8,956 nucleotides of DNA from Anaerobacillus sp. (GTDB lineage: Bacteria; Bacillota; Bacilli; Bacillales_H; Anaerobacillaceae), in assembly GCA_007120055.1 (NCBI GenBank), contig SKOL01000463.1, forward strand, positions 1-8,956, given 5' to 3'. The stretch's first letter is position 1; each line of letters opens with the position of its first letter. A model generated the notes under the pieces. It was not told the origin of the DNA. It did not search any database and saw only the letters and a list, made by a program, of their open reading frames with translations. The position numbers and the translations under genes were made by a program. Shown piece after piece: positions 1-6,473 of the stretch.

Positions 1-533
<533 letters not shown>

Positions 534-550
534 AAATTGAATCTTAAACG

Positions 551-579
551 AACGGCGATCAAATTAGGTCGTCGTTTTT
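551..579 (+). terminator. Intrinsic terminator of trxB
   Basis: A 9-bp stem (552-560 with 567-575, including two G-U pairs) has a 6-base loop and ends in five T residues. It starts 18 bases after the trxB stop. It is moderately strong and correctly placed. Confidence 0.75.
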
Positions 580-616
580 GTTGGTTAGTTGGATAGTTGG
601 TTAGTTGGAAAGTTGG
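580..616 (+). repeat. Octanucleotide tandem repeat, four units
   Basis: Four 8-bp units of the form (T/A)(T/A)AGTTGG run in register from 585 to 616, preceded by a partial GTTGG at 580-584. The same word family appears after rpoN (8562-8598), in both cases on the plus strand soon after a gene end. No coding function is seen. Confidence 0.8.
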
Positions 617-620
617 AAAT

Positions 621-675
621 AATTCCTGCTTTTTTGTGGGAGATGATGGTGTCCGCAGGCATTCCATCTTCCTCC
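621..675 (+). other. Overlapping inverted repeats, pseudoknot-like
   Basis: Bases 621-629 (AATTCCTGC) can pair with 655-663 (GCAGGCATT), eight of nine positions. GATGG at 645-649, inside that loop, can pair with CCATC at 664-668 immediately outside it, with imperfect extension to about 638/675. The two helices could form an H-type pseudoknot or compete as alternatives. It lies downstream of the trxB terminator. Function unknown. Confidence 0.35.
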
Positions 676-770
676 TGTTTTATCTTGTTTTCTTATTTTA
701 ATAAAACGTCACTCGCTTTTAATCAGGCTGTAACAGTTTTGAAATATAATTAGAGTATTATAAAGGTAAG

Positions 771-836
771 TAATTGACCCCCTTTTTTATATACTTTCTT
801 GTGGCGCGAATAATCTATATTCGCGCCTCTTTTTTT
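771..836 (+). ncRNA. Possible C-rich small RNA
   Basis: This is a candidate only. A weak promoter-like pair, TTTTGA (737-742) and TATAAA (759-764) with a 16-base spacer, would start a transcript near 771. That transcript would carry an unpaired ACCCCC followed by six T (778-789) and then end at the strong terminator at 803-836. C-rich single-stranded motifs that pair with Shine-Dalgarno sequences are typical of several Firmicutes small RNAs. The C/T motif here is complementary to the A6G5 run in the whiA ribosome binding site. No gene upstream otherwise explains this second terminator, because trxB already has its own. Confidence 0.3.
803..836 (+). terminator. Strong intrinsic terminator between trxB and yvcI
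   Basis: A perfect 10-bp stem, GGCGCGAATA (803-812) with TATTCGCGCC (818-827), has a 5-base loop and is followed by TC and a run of seven T. It lies 270 bases after trxB and before the yvcI promoter region, so it ends either trxB read-through or a short separate transcript. Confidence 0.88.
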
Positions 837-975
837 GTTTAAAAATTCAAAAAAATAAATATATAAATCACTTGTAAATATCATGAAGAGAAAGTATTCT
901 ATAATAATAAAAAATGAATTGTTTCACAAGATTAAACATATTTTATATGGAAATCGATCAAAGTGTAAAAGGAAT

Positions 976-1006
976 GTGACTCGGTAGAAAATATAGTATA
1001 CTATAT
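976..1006 (+). promoter_or_regulatory. Probable yvcI promoter with 16-bp perfect palindrome
   Basis: A -10-like TATACT (997-1002) is preceded by GTGACT (976-981) with a short 15-base spacer, so the -35 assignment is weak. The -10 lies inside ATATAGTATACTATAT (991-1006), a perfect 16-bp palindrome that could be a repressor operator or simply AT-rich chance symmetry. The spacer from 837 to 975 is AT-rich. It contains a TATAAT at 900-905 without a convincing -35, and nothing else I can support. Confidence 0.4.
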
Positions 1007-1058
1007 AGAAGGTAATTTTACAGAACAAACGCTATAAAATGATTTAGAGGTGGGTATT

Positions 1059-1514
1059 TTGCAAAGAGTTACGAATTGTATCGTTAAAATAAATGATCAA
1101 GTATTAATGTTGCAAAAGCCGTCAAAAGGCTGGTGGGTCGCTCCTGGTGGAAAGATGGAACGGGGTGAATCCGTACGTGAAGCAGTTATCCGAGAATTTA
1201 GAGAAGAAACGGGTCTAAATATTGAAAAACCGCAAATAAAAGGCATTTTTACGATCATCATTAAAGATGGTGAAAAGGTCGTTGATGAGTGGATGATGTT
1301 TACTTTTTTCTCAAGCGAATTCAATGGTGATATGTTAGCCGAATCTCCAGAAGGAAAACTCGAATGGAAACCAATAGACGAGGTCGCCGGGCTACCGATG
1401 GCTCCAGGAGATAAATATATTTTTGAACACATTTTTAAATCTGGTGAAGTGCTTTACGGCACCTTTTACTATACCGAAAACTTTGAACTACTGTCCTACC
1501 GTTTAGGTGTCTGA
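1059..1514 (+). CDS. yvcI: Nudix hydrolase YvcI
   Basis: This is a 151-residue Nudix family hydrolase, expected to cleave a nucleoside diphosphate linked to another moiety. The substrate is not evident from sequence. The Nudix box GX5EX7REUXEEXGU is complete at residues 31-53 (GGKMERGES...REFREETGL), with the metal-binding glutamates present. The upstream GWWVAPGGK and the N-terminal QRVTNC are typical of YvcI orthologues. I choose the TTG at 1059 as start, because AGAGGTGG (1046-1053) lies 5 bases upstream as a good ribosome binding site. The in-frame GTG at 1050 lies inside that site and has none of its own. It is the first gene of the block leading to rapZ and yvcK. The last residues (Leu-Gly-Val) and the TGA stop fall within a GGTGTCTGACACC repeat palindrome, so the natural C-terminus may have been altered by a repeat insertion. 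Confidence 0.9.
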   Translation: MQRVTNCIVKINDQVLMLQKPSKGWWVAPGGKMERGESVREAVIREFREETGLNIEKPQIKGIFTIIIKDGEKVVDEWMMFTFFSSEFNGDMLAESPEGKLEWKPIDEVAGLPMAPGDKYIFEHIFKSGEVLYGTFYYTENFELLSYRLGV

Positions 1515-1560
1515 CACCGCCCGTGGACATTTCGGCATTTTGTCCACCCCACGTGGACAC
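1506..1560 (+). repeat. REP-like palindrome cluster at the yvcI 3' end
   Basis: GGTGTCTGACACC (1506-1518) is a 13-base palindrome around one central base. It is followed by three alternating 7-mers: GTGGACA (1523-1529), TGTCCAC (1541-1547) and GTGGACA (1553-1559). The middle copy can pair with either neighbour, giving two mutually exclusive 7-bp hairpins. The reverse complement of the first palindrome recurs with one mismatch in the crh/clpP spacer (5425-5436). It resembles REP-type intergenic repeats. No poly-T follows, so it is not an obvious terminator. Confidence 0.6.
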
Positions 1561-1579
1561 GCTTGATACAGAATAGATA

Positions 1580-1665
1580 TTTGAGTTGAAAGAAAAGTAT
1601 TTGACTGGTCTTAAAGCGACGAAGCTTAACCCTCAAAAACTCAACACTCAAAACTCAAAACTAAG
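1580..1665 (+). repeat. Heptad-arm palindromic repeat before rapZ
   Basis: The right arm is four 7-bp units (AACTCAA, CACTCAA, AACTCAA, AACTAAG; 1638-1665). The left arm has a single TTGAGTT (1581-1587) that is its exact complement. The centre (1607-1631) is itself dyadic, with GGTCTTAAAGC facing GAAGCTTAACC, and relates to the cores at 3825-3840 and 5336-5345. The arm runs directly into the rapZ ribosome binding site (AGAAGGGAGAGG, 1665-1675), so it lies in the leader of rapZ if that gene is read from the yvcI promoter. Confidence 0.7.
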
Positions 1666-1680
1666 AAGGGAGAGGTCAAA

Positions 1681-2562
1681 ATGGCAGTAAATAAAGATAT
1701 GCAAGTCGTAATTATAACTGGAATGTCAGGCGCAGGAAAAACTGTTGCTGTGCAAAGCTTTGAGGATTTAGGCTTCTTCTGTGTAGATAATTTGCCACCG
1801 GCATTAATTCCGAAATTTATCGATCTTATTGAAAGTTCGGGCGGAAAAATGAATAAAGTGGCCCTCGTCATCGATTTGAGGGGTCGAGAGTTCTTCGACC
1901 AACTTTTCCAATCGATCGATTATTTAGGAACGGTTGCCGATGTCAAAGCCCAAATCATCTTTTTAGATGCAAAAGATGCAAAACTTGTGCAACGATATAA
2001 AGAAACACGCCGTTCGCATCCACTTGCACCGAAGGGATTACCTCTTGAAGGAATTCAAATAGAGCGCGAGATGCTAGAAGAGTTAAAGGGGCAAGCTCAG
2101 CAAATCATTGATTCAACGGACTTAAAACCGATTGAACTAAGAGAAAAAATCATACAACGCTTTTCAGCCACTGAACAACATTCATTTTCAGTGAATGTGA
2201 TGTCGTTCGGGTTTAAATACGGAATGCCGATTGACGCTGACTTAGTGATGGATGTTCGATTTTTACCGAACCCACATTACATCGATCATATGCGGCCAAA
2301 AACCGGTTTAGATGAAGAGGTTTCATCATATGTGTTAAAATGGTCTGAAACGCAACAATTTATCGAGAAATTAGATAGTTTATTGACGTATATTTTACCG
2401 CAGTATAAACGTGAAGGAAAAAGTCAGGTCGTCATCGCTATCGGATGTACGGGTGGAAAACATCGCTCGGTGACACTTGCCGAATATTTCGGAAAAAAAT
2501 ATTCGGATGACTATAGTACCTTTATTACACACCGCGATGTGCAAAAAGGGAAGGAAAAATAG
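1681..2562 (+). CDS. rapZ: RNase adapter / nucleotide-binding protein RapZ (YvcJ)
   Basis: This 293-residue P-loop protein of the RapZ/YvcJ family is close to the usual 290-295 residues. In Escherichia coli, RapZ is an RNA-binding adaptor that controls the small RNA GlmZ and so glucosamine-6-phosphate synthesis. In Bacillus subtilis, YvcJ binds and hydrolyses nucleotides and affects competence, and its RNA role is not established. A Walker A motif GMSGAGKT lies at residues 14-21 and a Walker B-like LVIDLRGRE at 62-70. The C-terminal domain carries the conserved [14 protein letters not shown] (255-268) and THRDV (283-287). The ATG at 1681 follows AAGGGAGAGG at good spacing. The TAG stop is directly followed by the GTG of yvcK, which indicates translational coupling. 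Upstream it is separated from yvcI by 166 bases of repeats. Confidence 0.95.
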   Translation: MAVNKDMQVVIITGMSGAGKTVAVQSFEDLGFFCVDNLPPALIPKFIDLIESSGGKMNKVALVIDLRGREFFDQLFQSIDYLGTVADVKAQIIFLDAKDAKLVQRYKETRRSHPLAPKGLPLEGIQIEREMLEELKGQAQQIIDSTDLKPIELREKIIQRFSATEQHSFSVNVMSFGFKYGMPIDADLVMDVRFLPNPHYIDHMRPKTGLDEEVSSYVLKWSETQQFIEKLDSLLTYILPQYKREGKSQVVIAIGCTGGKHRSVTLAEYFGKKYSDDYSTFITHRDVQKGKEK

Positions 2563-3507
2563 GTGAAAAAAGCGAATATTGTAGTTATCGGTGGTGGAAC
2601 TGGATTATCGGCGATTTTACGGGGGTTAAAAACGTTCCCTGTCGACATTACGGCGATCGTCACAGTCGCTGATGATGGCGGAAGTTCGGGAAGACTCCGT
2701 AATGAGTTAAGTATCCCCCCACCCGGGGACGTTCGCAACGTACTTGTTGCTCTTTCAGAGGTGGAGCCTCTCGTTGAAGAGCTTTTTCAACATCGTTTTC
2801 AAAATGGGAAAGGGCTTTCGGGCCACTCTTTAGGAAACTTATTGTTAGCCGGTATGACCTCAATTACCGGCGATTTTGCGAAAGGTGTTCACGAATTAAG
2901 TCGCGTGTTAAATGTTCGTGGCAAAGTGTTACCTGCCGCTAATCAAAGCATCGTCTTAAAGGCGGAAATGAGTGACGGAACGATCGTCGTTGGTGAGTCG
3001 AAAATACCAGAGGTGCGAAAAAAAATAAAAAGAGTTTTTCTTACTCCAGACAATGTTCAACCGTTACCTGAATCGTTGCACGCGATCCAAAAAGCGGACT
3101 TAATTGTCGTTGGTCCCGGTAGTCTATACACGAGCGTGCTTCCAAATTTACTCGTACCAGGCATTGTTTCAGAAGTGAAAAAATCTACCGCCAAAAAAGT
3201 GTACATTTGTAACGTGATGACGCAACCAGGCGAAACCGATCATTATACCGCTAGTCAACATGTGGATGCCATCATTTCTCACGCTGGAGAGGGCATCATT
3301 GATACAATCATCGTCAATGACGAGCAAATCAATAAAGAATATTTAGCAAAATATGAACTAGAAGGGGCAAAGGCAGTAACGTTTGATAAAGAAGCACTTC
3401 AAAAACAATCGCTTCAAATCGTCACTGACCACCTCCTCGTGTATCGCGAAAACTACTTGCGTCACGACGCAATTAAACTATCCCAGCAGTTGCTGTCGTT
3501 ATTGTAG
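2563..3507 (+). CDS. yvcK: YvcK/GlmR, UDP-sugar-binding carbon and cell-wall regulator (CofD-like fold)
   Basis: This 314-residue protein belongs to the UPF0052 branch of the CofD superfamily. In Bacillus subtilis it is needed for growth on gluconeogenic carbon sources, binds UDP-GlcNAc and helps steer carbon into peptidoglycan precursors. Recognisable motifs are GGGTGLS (10-16), VADDGGSSGRLR (35-46), PPPGDVRN (52-59), GHSLGNLLLAG (87-97) and VVGPGSLYTS (182-191). The GTG start abuts the rapZ stop, and its ribosome binding site (GGGAAGGA, 2548-2555) lies inside the end of rapZ, so the two are co-translated. The gene ends at TAG 3505-3507, just before a 450-bp repeat array. From memory of the B. 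subtilis protein, the Thr304 phosphorylated by PrkC would align near RHDA (300-303) here, where Ala replaces Thr; this needs an alignment. Confidence 0.95.
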   Translation: MKKANIVVIGGGTGLSAILRGLKTFPVDITAIVTVADDGGSSGRLRNELSIPPPGDVRNVLVALSEVEPLVEELFQHRFQNGKGLSGHSLGNLLLAGMTSITGDFAKGVHELSRVLNVRGKVLPAANQSIVLKAEMSDGTIVVGESKIPEVRKKIKRVFLTPDNVQPLPESLHAIQKADLIVVGPGSLYTSVLPNLLVPGIVSEVKKSTAKKVYICNVMTQPGETDHYTASQHVDAIISHAGEGIIDTIIVNDEQINKEYLAKYELEGAKAVTFDKEALQKQSLQIVTDHLLVYRENYLRHDAIKLSQQLLSLL

Positions 3508-3511
3508 TAAA

Positions 3512-3960
3512 AAAATAAAAATTAAAATTATGTGGGTGGAGATTCGCCGTTTTAAATTAAAATTTAAAATGTAAAATTTACAATTATGTGGGCAAAGCTC
3601 CGTAGAGAAACCTGTAACTAATTTTTAATTGCAAATTGTGAATTGTAAATTAAAAAAGTTTTCAGAGTTAAGACCAAATTATTAGGTATTAGAAATAGTA
3701 ATTTTTATATTTAAGAACAATGTATAATTAACAATATATAATTTATAATTATGAGGGAATAGCTTCAGAGCCTAGCTTAACTATTACTAATTTTAAATGT
3801 TTAATTTACAATTATGTACGTAAAGCTTCGAAGCTAAACCTTTTTAATTTAAAATGTAAAATGTAAAATTTACAATTATGTGGGCAAGCCTCCGTAGAGA
3901 AACCTGCAACTAATTTTTAATTTTAAATTGTGAATTGTAAATTTTAAATTGTAAATTAAA
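3512..3960 (+). repeat. AT-rich heptad repeat array with at least five GC-richer cores
   Basis: This 450-base spacer has no credible gene. It alternates AT-rich arms, built from 7-bp units such as AATTGTA, AATTTTA, AATGTAA and AATTTAC, with short cores near 3532-3551, 3588-3612, 3754-3779, 3815-3840 and 3880-3904, and a possible degenerate one near 3658-3675. Typical cores read GTGGGCAAAGCTCCGTAGAG or TAAAGCTTCGAAGCTAAACC; the latter holds a perfect 12-bp palindrome at 3824-3835. Two 80-bp segments, 3572-3651 and 3864-3943, are ungapped direct copies with five differences. Arms on the two sides of a core are roughly complementary (TTTACAATT against AATTGTAAA), so long hairpins are possible. 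The array ends at the whiA ribosome binding site. I see no terminator or clear promoter. Confidence 0.8.
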
Positions 3961-3976
3961 AAAGGGGGGGTTAGCC

Positions 3977-4930
3977 TTGTCTTCATTCGCAGCAATGACA
4001 AAAAAGGAATTAACGCAATTAGAAGCAGAAGGGTGCTGTGCCAAGGCGGAATTAGCTGCCCTCATCCGGATGAATGGTTCGTTATCGTTTAGCAACAAGC
4101 ATTTAGTGTTAGACATATCTACGGAAAATGCAGCGATTGCTAGGCGTATTTATACGTTAATTAAAAAAACATATCCTACACATGTTGAGCTTCTCGTTCG
4201 TAAAAAAATGAGACTAAAGAAAAATAATGTCTATTTAGTGAGGATTTCGCAAGAAGCGCAGAAACTTTTACAACAATTAGGTATTATGGAAGAAGGATTT
4301 AATTTTATTAGAAAAATTTCAAGTGATATTATCCACGAGGACTGTTGCAAGAGAGCTTACTTACGAGGAGCTTTCCTAGCTGGTGGGTCGGTTAATCATC
4401 CCGAGACATCTTCATATCATTTGGAGGTTTTTTCCTTATATGAAGAACATAACGCTGCTCTTTGTGAACTAATAAACACATACGGATTAAAAGCAAAGGT
4501 TTTAGAAAGGAAAAAAGGGTTTATCATATATATTAAAGAAGGTGAAAAAATTACCGAGTTTTTAAACATCATCGGTGCTCACCAAGCCTTACTATTTTTT
4601 GAAGACGTAAGGATCATGAAAGATATGCGAAACTCCGTTAATCGTCTGGTCAATTGTGAAACCGCTAACTTAAACAAAACAGTTGGTGCGGCTTTACGGC
4701 AAGTCGAAAACATTCGTTTTATTGAAAAAGAAGTAGGTTTACAAATCTTACCGGATAAATTAAGAGAAATCGCAGAACTTAGGATCAAACATCAAGATGT
4801 AACATTAAAAGAACTAGGTGAAATGGTTTCGTCCGGAAAAGTTAGTAAGTCAGGTGTCAATCATCGTCTTCGAAAAATTGACGAATTTGCAAATAAACTA
4901 CGAAATGGTGAAGCCGAATACAATTTTTAA
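3977..4930 (+). CDS. whiA: WhiA (YvcL), DNA-binding cell-division and differentiation factor
   Basis: This 317-residue WhiA protein has the family's usual length. WhiA combines an N-terminal LAGLIDADG homing-endonuclease-like fold, which has lost nuclease activity, with a C-terminal helix-turn-helix. In Streptomyces it activates sporulation genes; in Bacillus subtilis it binds DNA and affects division and chromosome segregation. The LAGLIDADG-related segment [23 protein letters not shown] lies at about 128-150, and the HTH region at about 262-303 (LREIAELR...[11 protein letters not shown]...[13 protein letters not shown]). The start is TTG at 3977, placed 6 bases after AAAGGGGGGG (3961-3970); the resulting N-terminus [12 protein letters not shown] matches orthologues better than the internal ATG at 3995. 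An unusually long G7 run forms the ribosome binding site. No terminator follows, so crh is probably co-transcribed. Confidence 0.96.
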   Translation: MSSFAAMTKKELTQLEAEGCCAKAELAALIRMNGSLSFSNKHLVLDISTENAAIARRIYTLIKKTYPTHVELLVRKKMRLKKNNVYLVRISQEAQKLLQQLGIMEEGFNFIRKISSDIIHEDCCKRAYLRGAFLAGGSVNHPETSSYHLEVFSLYEEHNAALCELINTYGLKAKVLERKKGFIIYIKEGEKITEFLNIIGAHQALLFFEDVRIMKDMRNSVNRLVNCETANLNKTVGAALRQVENIRFIEKEVGLQILPDKLREIAELRIKHQDVTLKELGEMVSSGKVSKSGVNHRLRKIDEFANKLRNGEAEYNF

Positions 4931-5025
4931 ACGTATAGTTAATAGATGCTTATAAGAGCCCAACTTTTTAGGTGTAAAATATTATCGTCATCTCGTTTTT
5001 GAGAGGAATTTAGGAGGAGAAGGAA

Positions 5026-5283
5026 ATGGTAGAAAAAAATGTAGTCGTAAATCGTAAGTCAGGTCTACAAGCTCGACCTGCTGCATTATTCGTACAAGAA
5101 GCTAACAAGTTTGCATCAGATGTATTTATTGAAAAAGATGGAAAGAAAGTAAACGCCAAAAGTATTATGGGGCTTATGAGCTTAGCGGTTGCCTCAGGAA
5201 CAGAAATCAATATTTCAGCAGAAGGAAAAGACGAAGCCGAAGCATTAACAGCACTCGTTGCGTTTGTGGAGAAAGAGGAGTAG
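5026..5283 (+). CDS. crh: Crh, catabolite repression HPr-like protein
   Basis: This 85-residue HPr-fold protein is a CcpA co-effector in carbon catabolite repression. The site corresponding to HPr His15 is Gln15 (GLQARPAA, residues 13-20), so it cannot accept phosphate from enzyme I and is not a PTS carrier. Ser46, the HPr kinase/phosphorylase target, is present in NAKSIMGLMSLA (43-54). These two features separate Crh from HPr. In Bacillus, Crh also binds partners such as methylglyoxal synthase. AGGAGG (5012-5017) lies 8 bases before the ATG. It is 95 bases downstream of whiA with no terminator between them, and I see no convincing promoter in that gap. Two long hairpins follow, the second being a good terminator. 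A perfect cre box upstream of rpoN (7082-7095) is a candidate target of CcpA with Crh-Ser46-P. Confidence 0.97.
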   Translation: MVEKNVVVNRKSGLQARPAALFVQEANKFASDVFIEKDGKKVNAKSIMGLMSLAVASGTEINISAEGKDEAEALTALVAFVEKEE

Positions 5284-5403
5284 TTTTGAATTTTGAGTTG
5301 AGAGCGTTGAGTTTTGAGTTATTTTGAAGGTGGATGCTTCGAAGCGTTACTTTCACAACTCAAAACTCTTTACTCAAAACTCAAAACTGTAAGGATTCAA
5401 AAC
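5283..5403 (+). repeat. 121-bp heptad-arm palindrome after crh
   Basis: The left arm 5283-5320 (GTTTTGAAT, TTTTGAGTTG and GTTGAGTTTTGAGTT words) and the right arm 5357-5403 (AACTCAAAACTC, ACTCAAAACTCAAAACTG, ATTCAAAAC) are inverted copies with small gaps. The core between them is also dyadic: GAAGGTGGAT faces GTTACTTTC around a perfect GCTTCGAAGC (5336-5345). The whole could fold as one long hairpin centred near 5341. It begins at the last base of the crh stop codon. The core matches the palindromic core at 3824-3835, whose arms are of a different type. Confidence 0.8.
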
Positions 5404-5406
5404 TGC

Positions 5407-5525
5407 AAGGGTTGACCAAAAAAAGTGTCAGACACCGTTAGGCCCCTAAATATAGACGTATGTTTTAACAATTGTCTATATTTAGGAGTTCCGCATGGTG
5501 TGAGACACTTTTGGGTCAACCCTTT
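5407..5525 (+). terminator. 119-bp REP-like hairpin, likely bidirectional terminator of crh and clpP
   Basis: Nested complementary arms are GGGTTGACC (5409-5417) with GGTCAACCC (5514-5522), GTGTCAGACACC (5425-5436) with GGTGTGAGACAC (5497-5508), and a perfect 13-bp stem CCTAAATATAGAC (5445-5457) with GTCTATATTTAGG (5474-5486). On the plus strand the outer stem is followed by TTTTT (5523-5527), fitting a crh terminator. On the minus strand the GTGTC stem is followed by seven T, and the element starts 3 bases after the clpP stop. The GTGTCAGACACC word also occurs at the yvcI end, so this looks like a repeat element used as a terminator. Confidence 0.82.
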
Positions 5526-5528
5526 TTA

Positions 5529-6113
5529 TTATTTCTTCTGCGTAATAACATCGTCGATTAAGCCGTACTCTTTTGCTTTCGTAGCAGCCATGAAGTTGTC
5601 ACGGTCTGTGTCACGTGCAATTACATCTAATGGTTGGCCAGTGCGTTCTGATAAAATTTCATTTAGTTTTTCACGCATTTCAATAATACGTTTAGCGTGA
5701 ATTTCAATATCTGACGCTTGACCTTGTGTACCACCAAGTGGTTGGTGGATCATTACTTCACTGTTAGGTAGTGCATAACGTTTTCCTTTTTCACCAGCAG
5801 CAAGTAAGAAGGCACCCATTGATGCAGCCATACCGATACAAATCGTTGATACTTGTGGTTTAATGAATTGCATCGTATCATAGATCGCCATACCAGATGT
5901 AATGGAGCCACCAGGGCTGTTAATGTATAAAGAAATATCTTTTTCAGGATCTTCAGCCGCTAAAAATAGTAACTGAGCAACAATTGAGTTAGCGACGTTA
6001 TCATCAATCGCGCTTCCTAGCATAATGATACGGTCTTTTAAAAGGCGCGAGTAAATATCGTAAGCACGTTCGCCACGGTTTGTTTGTTCGATAACTGTAG
6101 GGATTAAATTCAT
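5529..6113 (-). CDS. clpP: ClpP, ATP-dependent Clp protease proteolytic subunit
   Basis: This 194-residue serine protease subunit forms the tetradecameric chamber that works with ClpX, ClpC or ClpE in cytoplasmic protein quality control and regulated proteolysis. The catalytic triad is intact: Ser98 in GMAASMGAF, His123 in MIHQPLGG and Asp172 in DTDRDNF, at the standard ClpP numbering. INSPGGS (65-70 region) and the N-terminal [11 protein letters not shown] are typical, with no propeptide. AAAGGAGG (6130-6123, minus strand) lies 9 bases before the ATG. It is convergent with crh across two hairpins and transcribed from its own sigma-A promoter, overlapped by a CtsR box, about 80 bases upstream of the start. 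Expression is therefore expected to rise under heat or protein stress when CtsR is released. Confidence 0.98.
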   Translation of the reverse strand: MNLIPTVIEQTNRGERAYDIYSRLLKDRIIMLGSAIDDNVANSIVAQLLFLAAEDPEKDISLYINSPGGSITSGMAIYDTMQFIKPQVSTICIGMAASMGAFLLAAGEKGKRYALPNSEVMIHQPLGGTQGQASDIEIHAKRIIEMREKLNEILSERTGQPLDVIARDTDRDNFMAATKAKEYGLIDDVITQKK

Positions 6114-6201
6114 AAAATAATTCCTCCTTTAATTTTTAAAAAGTAATTTCGTAATGTGGAAAGTTAGTTATCCACTCTTCACTCTATATGTTTGTATGTA
6201 T

Positions 6202-6230
6202 ATAGTAAAGCAATGGTCAGTGAAGGTCAA
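6202..6230 (-). promoter_or_regulatory. clpP sigma-A promoter
   Basis: On the minus strand, TTGACC (6230-6225) and TACTAT (6207-6202) are separated by exactly 17 bases. Transcription should start near 6195, leaving a leader of about 80 bases before the clpP ATG. The -35 lies within the CtsR operator. Confidence 0.85.
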
Positions 6231-6231
6231 A
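6215..6231 (+). promoter_or_regulatory. CtsR operator of clpP
   Basis: GGTCAGT-GAA-GGTCAAA matches the tandem heptad CtsR consensus RGTCAAA-NAN-RGTCAAA with correct spacing. The second heptad is perfect; the first differs at its last two positions. It covers the -35 and much of the spacer of the clpP promoter, where CtsR would block RNA polymerase. Confidence 0.88.
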
Positions 6232-6473
6232 TGTTTTGAACTTCATAAATTAAATATTCGATGCAACTAGCCTAACTCCTGCAAAAGACTTCTTAATCTT
6301 AATACATATTCATCATAACCGAAACTATACAATTTAAAACAAAAAATTTCTAGTTATAAAGAACTAGCAAAAAAATAGTTTTTTCGACTCAATTCAACAA
6401 AAGTGGAGTACCGTATAATAAAAAAAGGTTATGCAATACTTTAAAAAATTCCTTACAAAGTCTGGAATTTCCT
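6232..6473. other. AT-rich gene-free spacer upstream of clpP
   Basis: Nothing convincing is seen. The stretch holds a small hairpin, CTAGTT (6350-6355) with AACTAG (6362-6367), and an isolated TATAAT (6414-6419) without a matched -35. A 28-codon open stretch on the minus strand lacks a start and a ribosome binding site. Confidence 0.5.

Noticed and set aside
914..979. 21-codon ORF (ATG 914 to TGA) before yvcI, and a sigma-G-like TGAAT...CATATTTTA pair in the same place
   Set aside because: The ORF has no ribosome binding site. The promoter-like pair matches the sporulation consensus imperfectly in a very AT-rich context.
1050..1058. GTG at 1050 as the yvcI start
   Set aside because: It overlaps the AGAGGTGG ribosome binding site and has none of its own; TTG 1059 is better placed.
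3383..3574. 63-codon ORF at the yvcK end entering the AT repeats
   Set aside because: It is a shadow of yvcK in another frame, has low-complexity Lys/Ile content and lacks a ribosome binding site.
3512..3960. CRISPR-like array between yvcK and whiA
   Set aside because: Repeat units are of uneven spacing and similarity, the spacers are also repetitive AT heptads, and no cas genes are nearby.
5425..5700. Plus-strand 91-codon ORF over the crh-clpP hairpin and clpP 3' end
   Set aside because: It has no ribosome binding site, runs through a terminator hairpin and lies antisense to the well-supported clpP.
6267..6353. Minus-strand open stretch of 28 codons ending ...FGYDEYVLRLRSLLQELG upstream of clpP
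   Set aside because: It reads like a plausible helical C-terminus, but it is bounded by an upstream stop, has no convincing start or ribosome binding site, and lies in an AT-rich spacer. It could be a gene remnant, but there is no support for a call.
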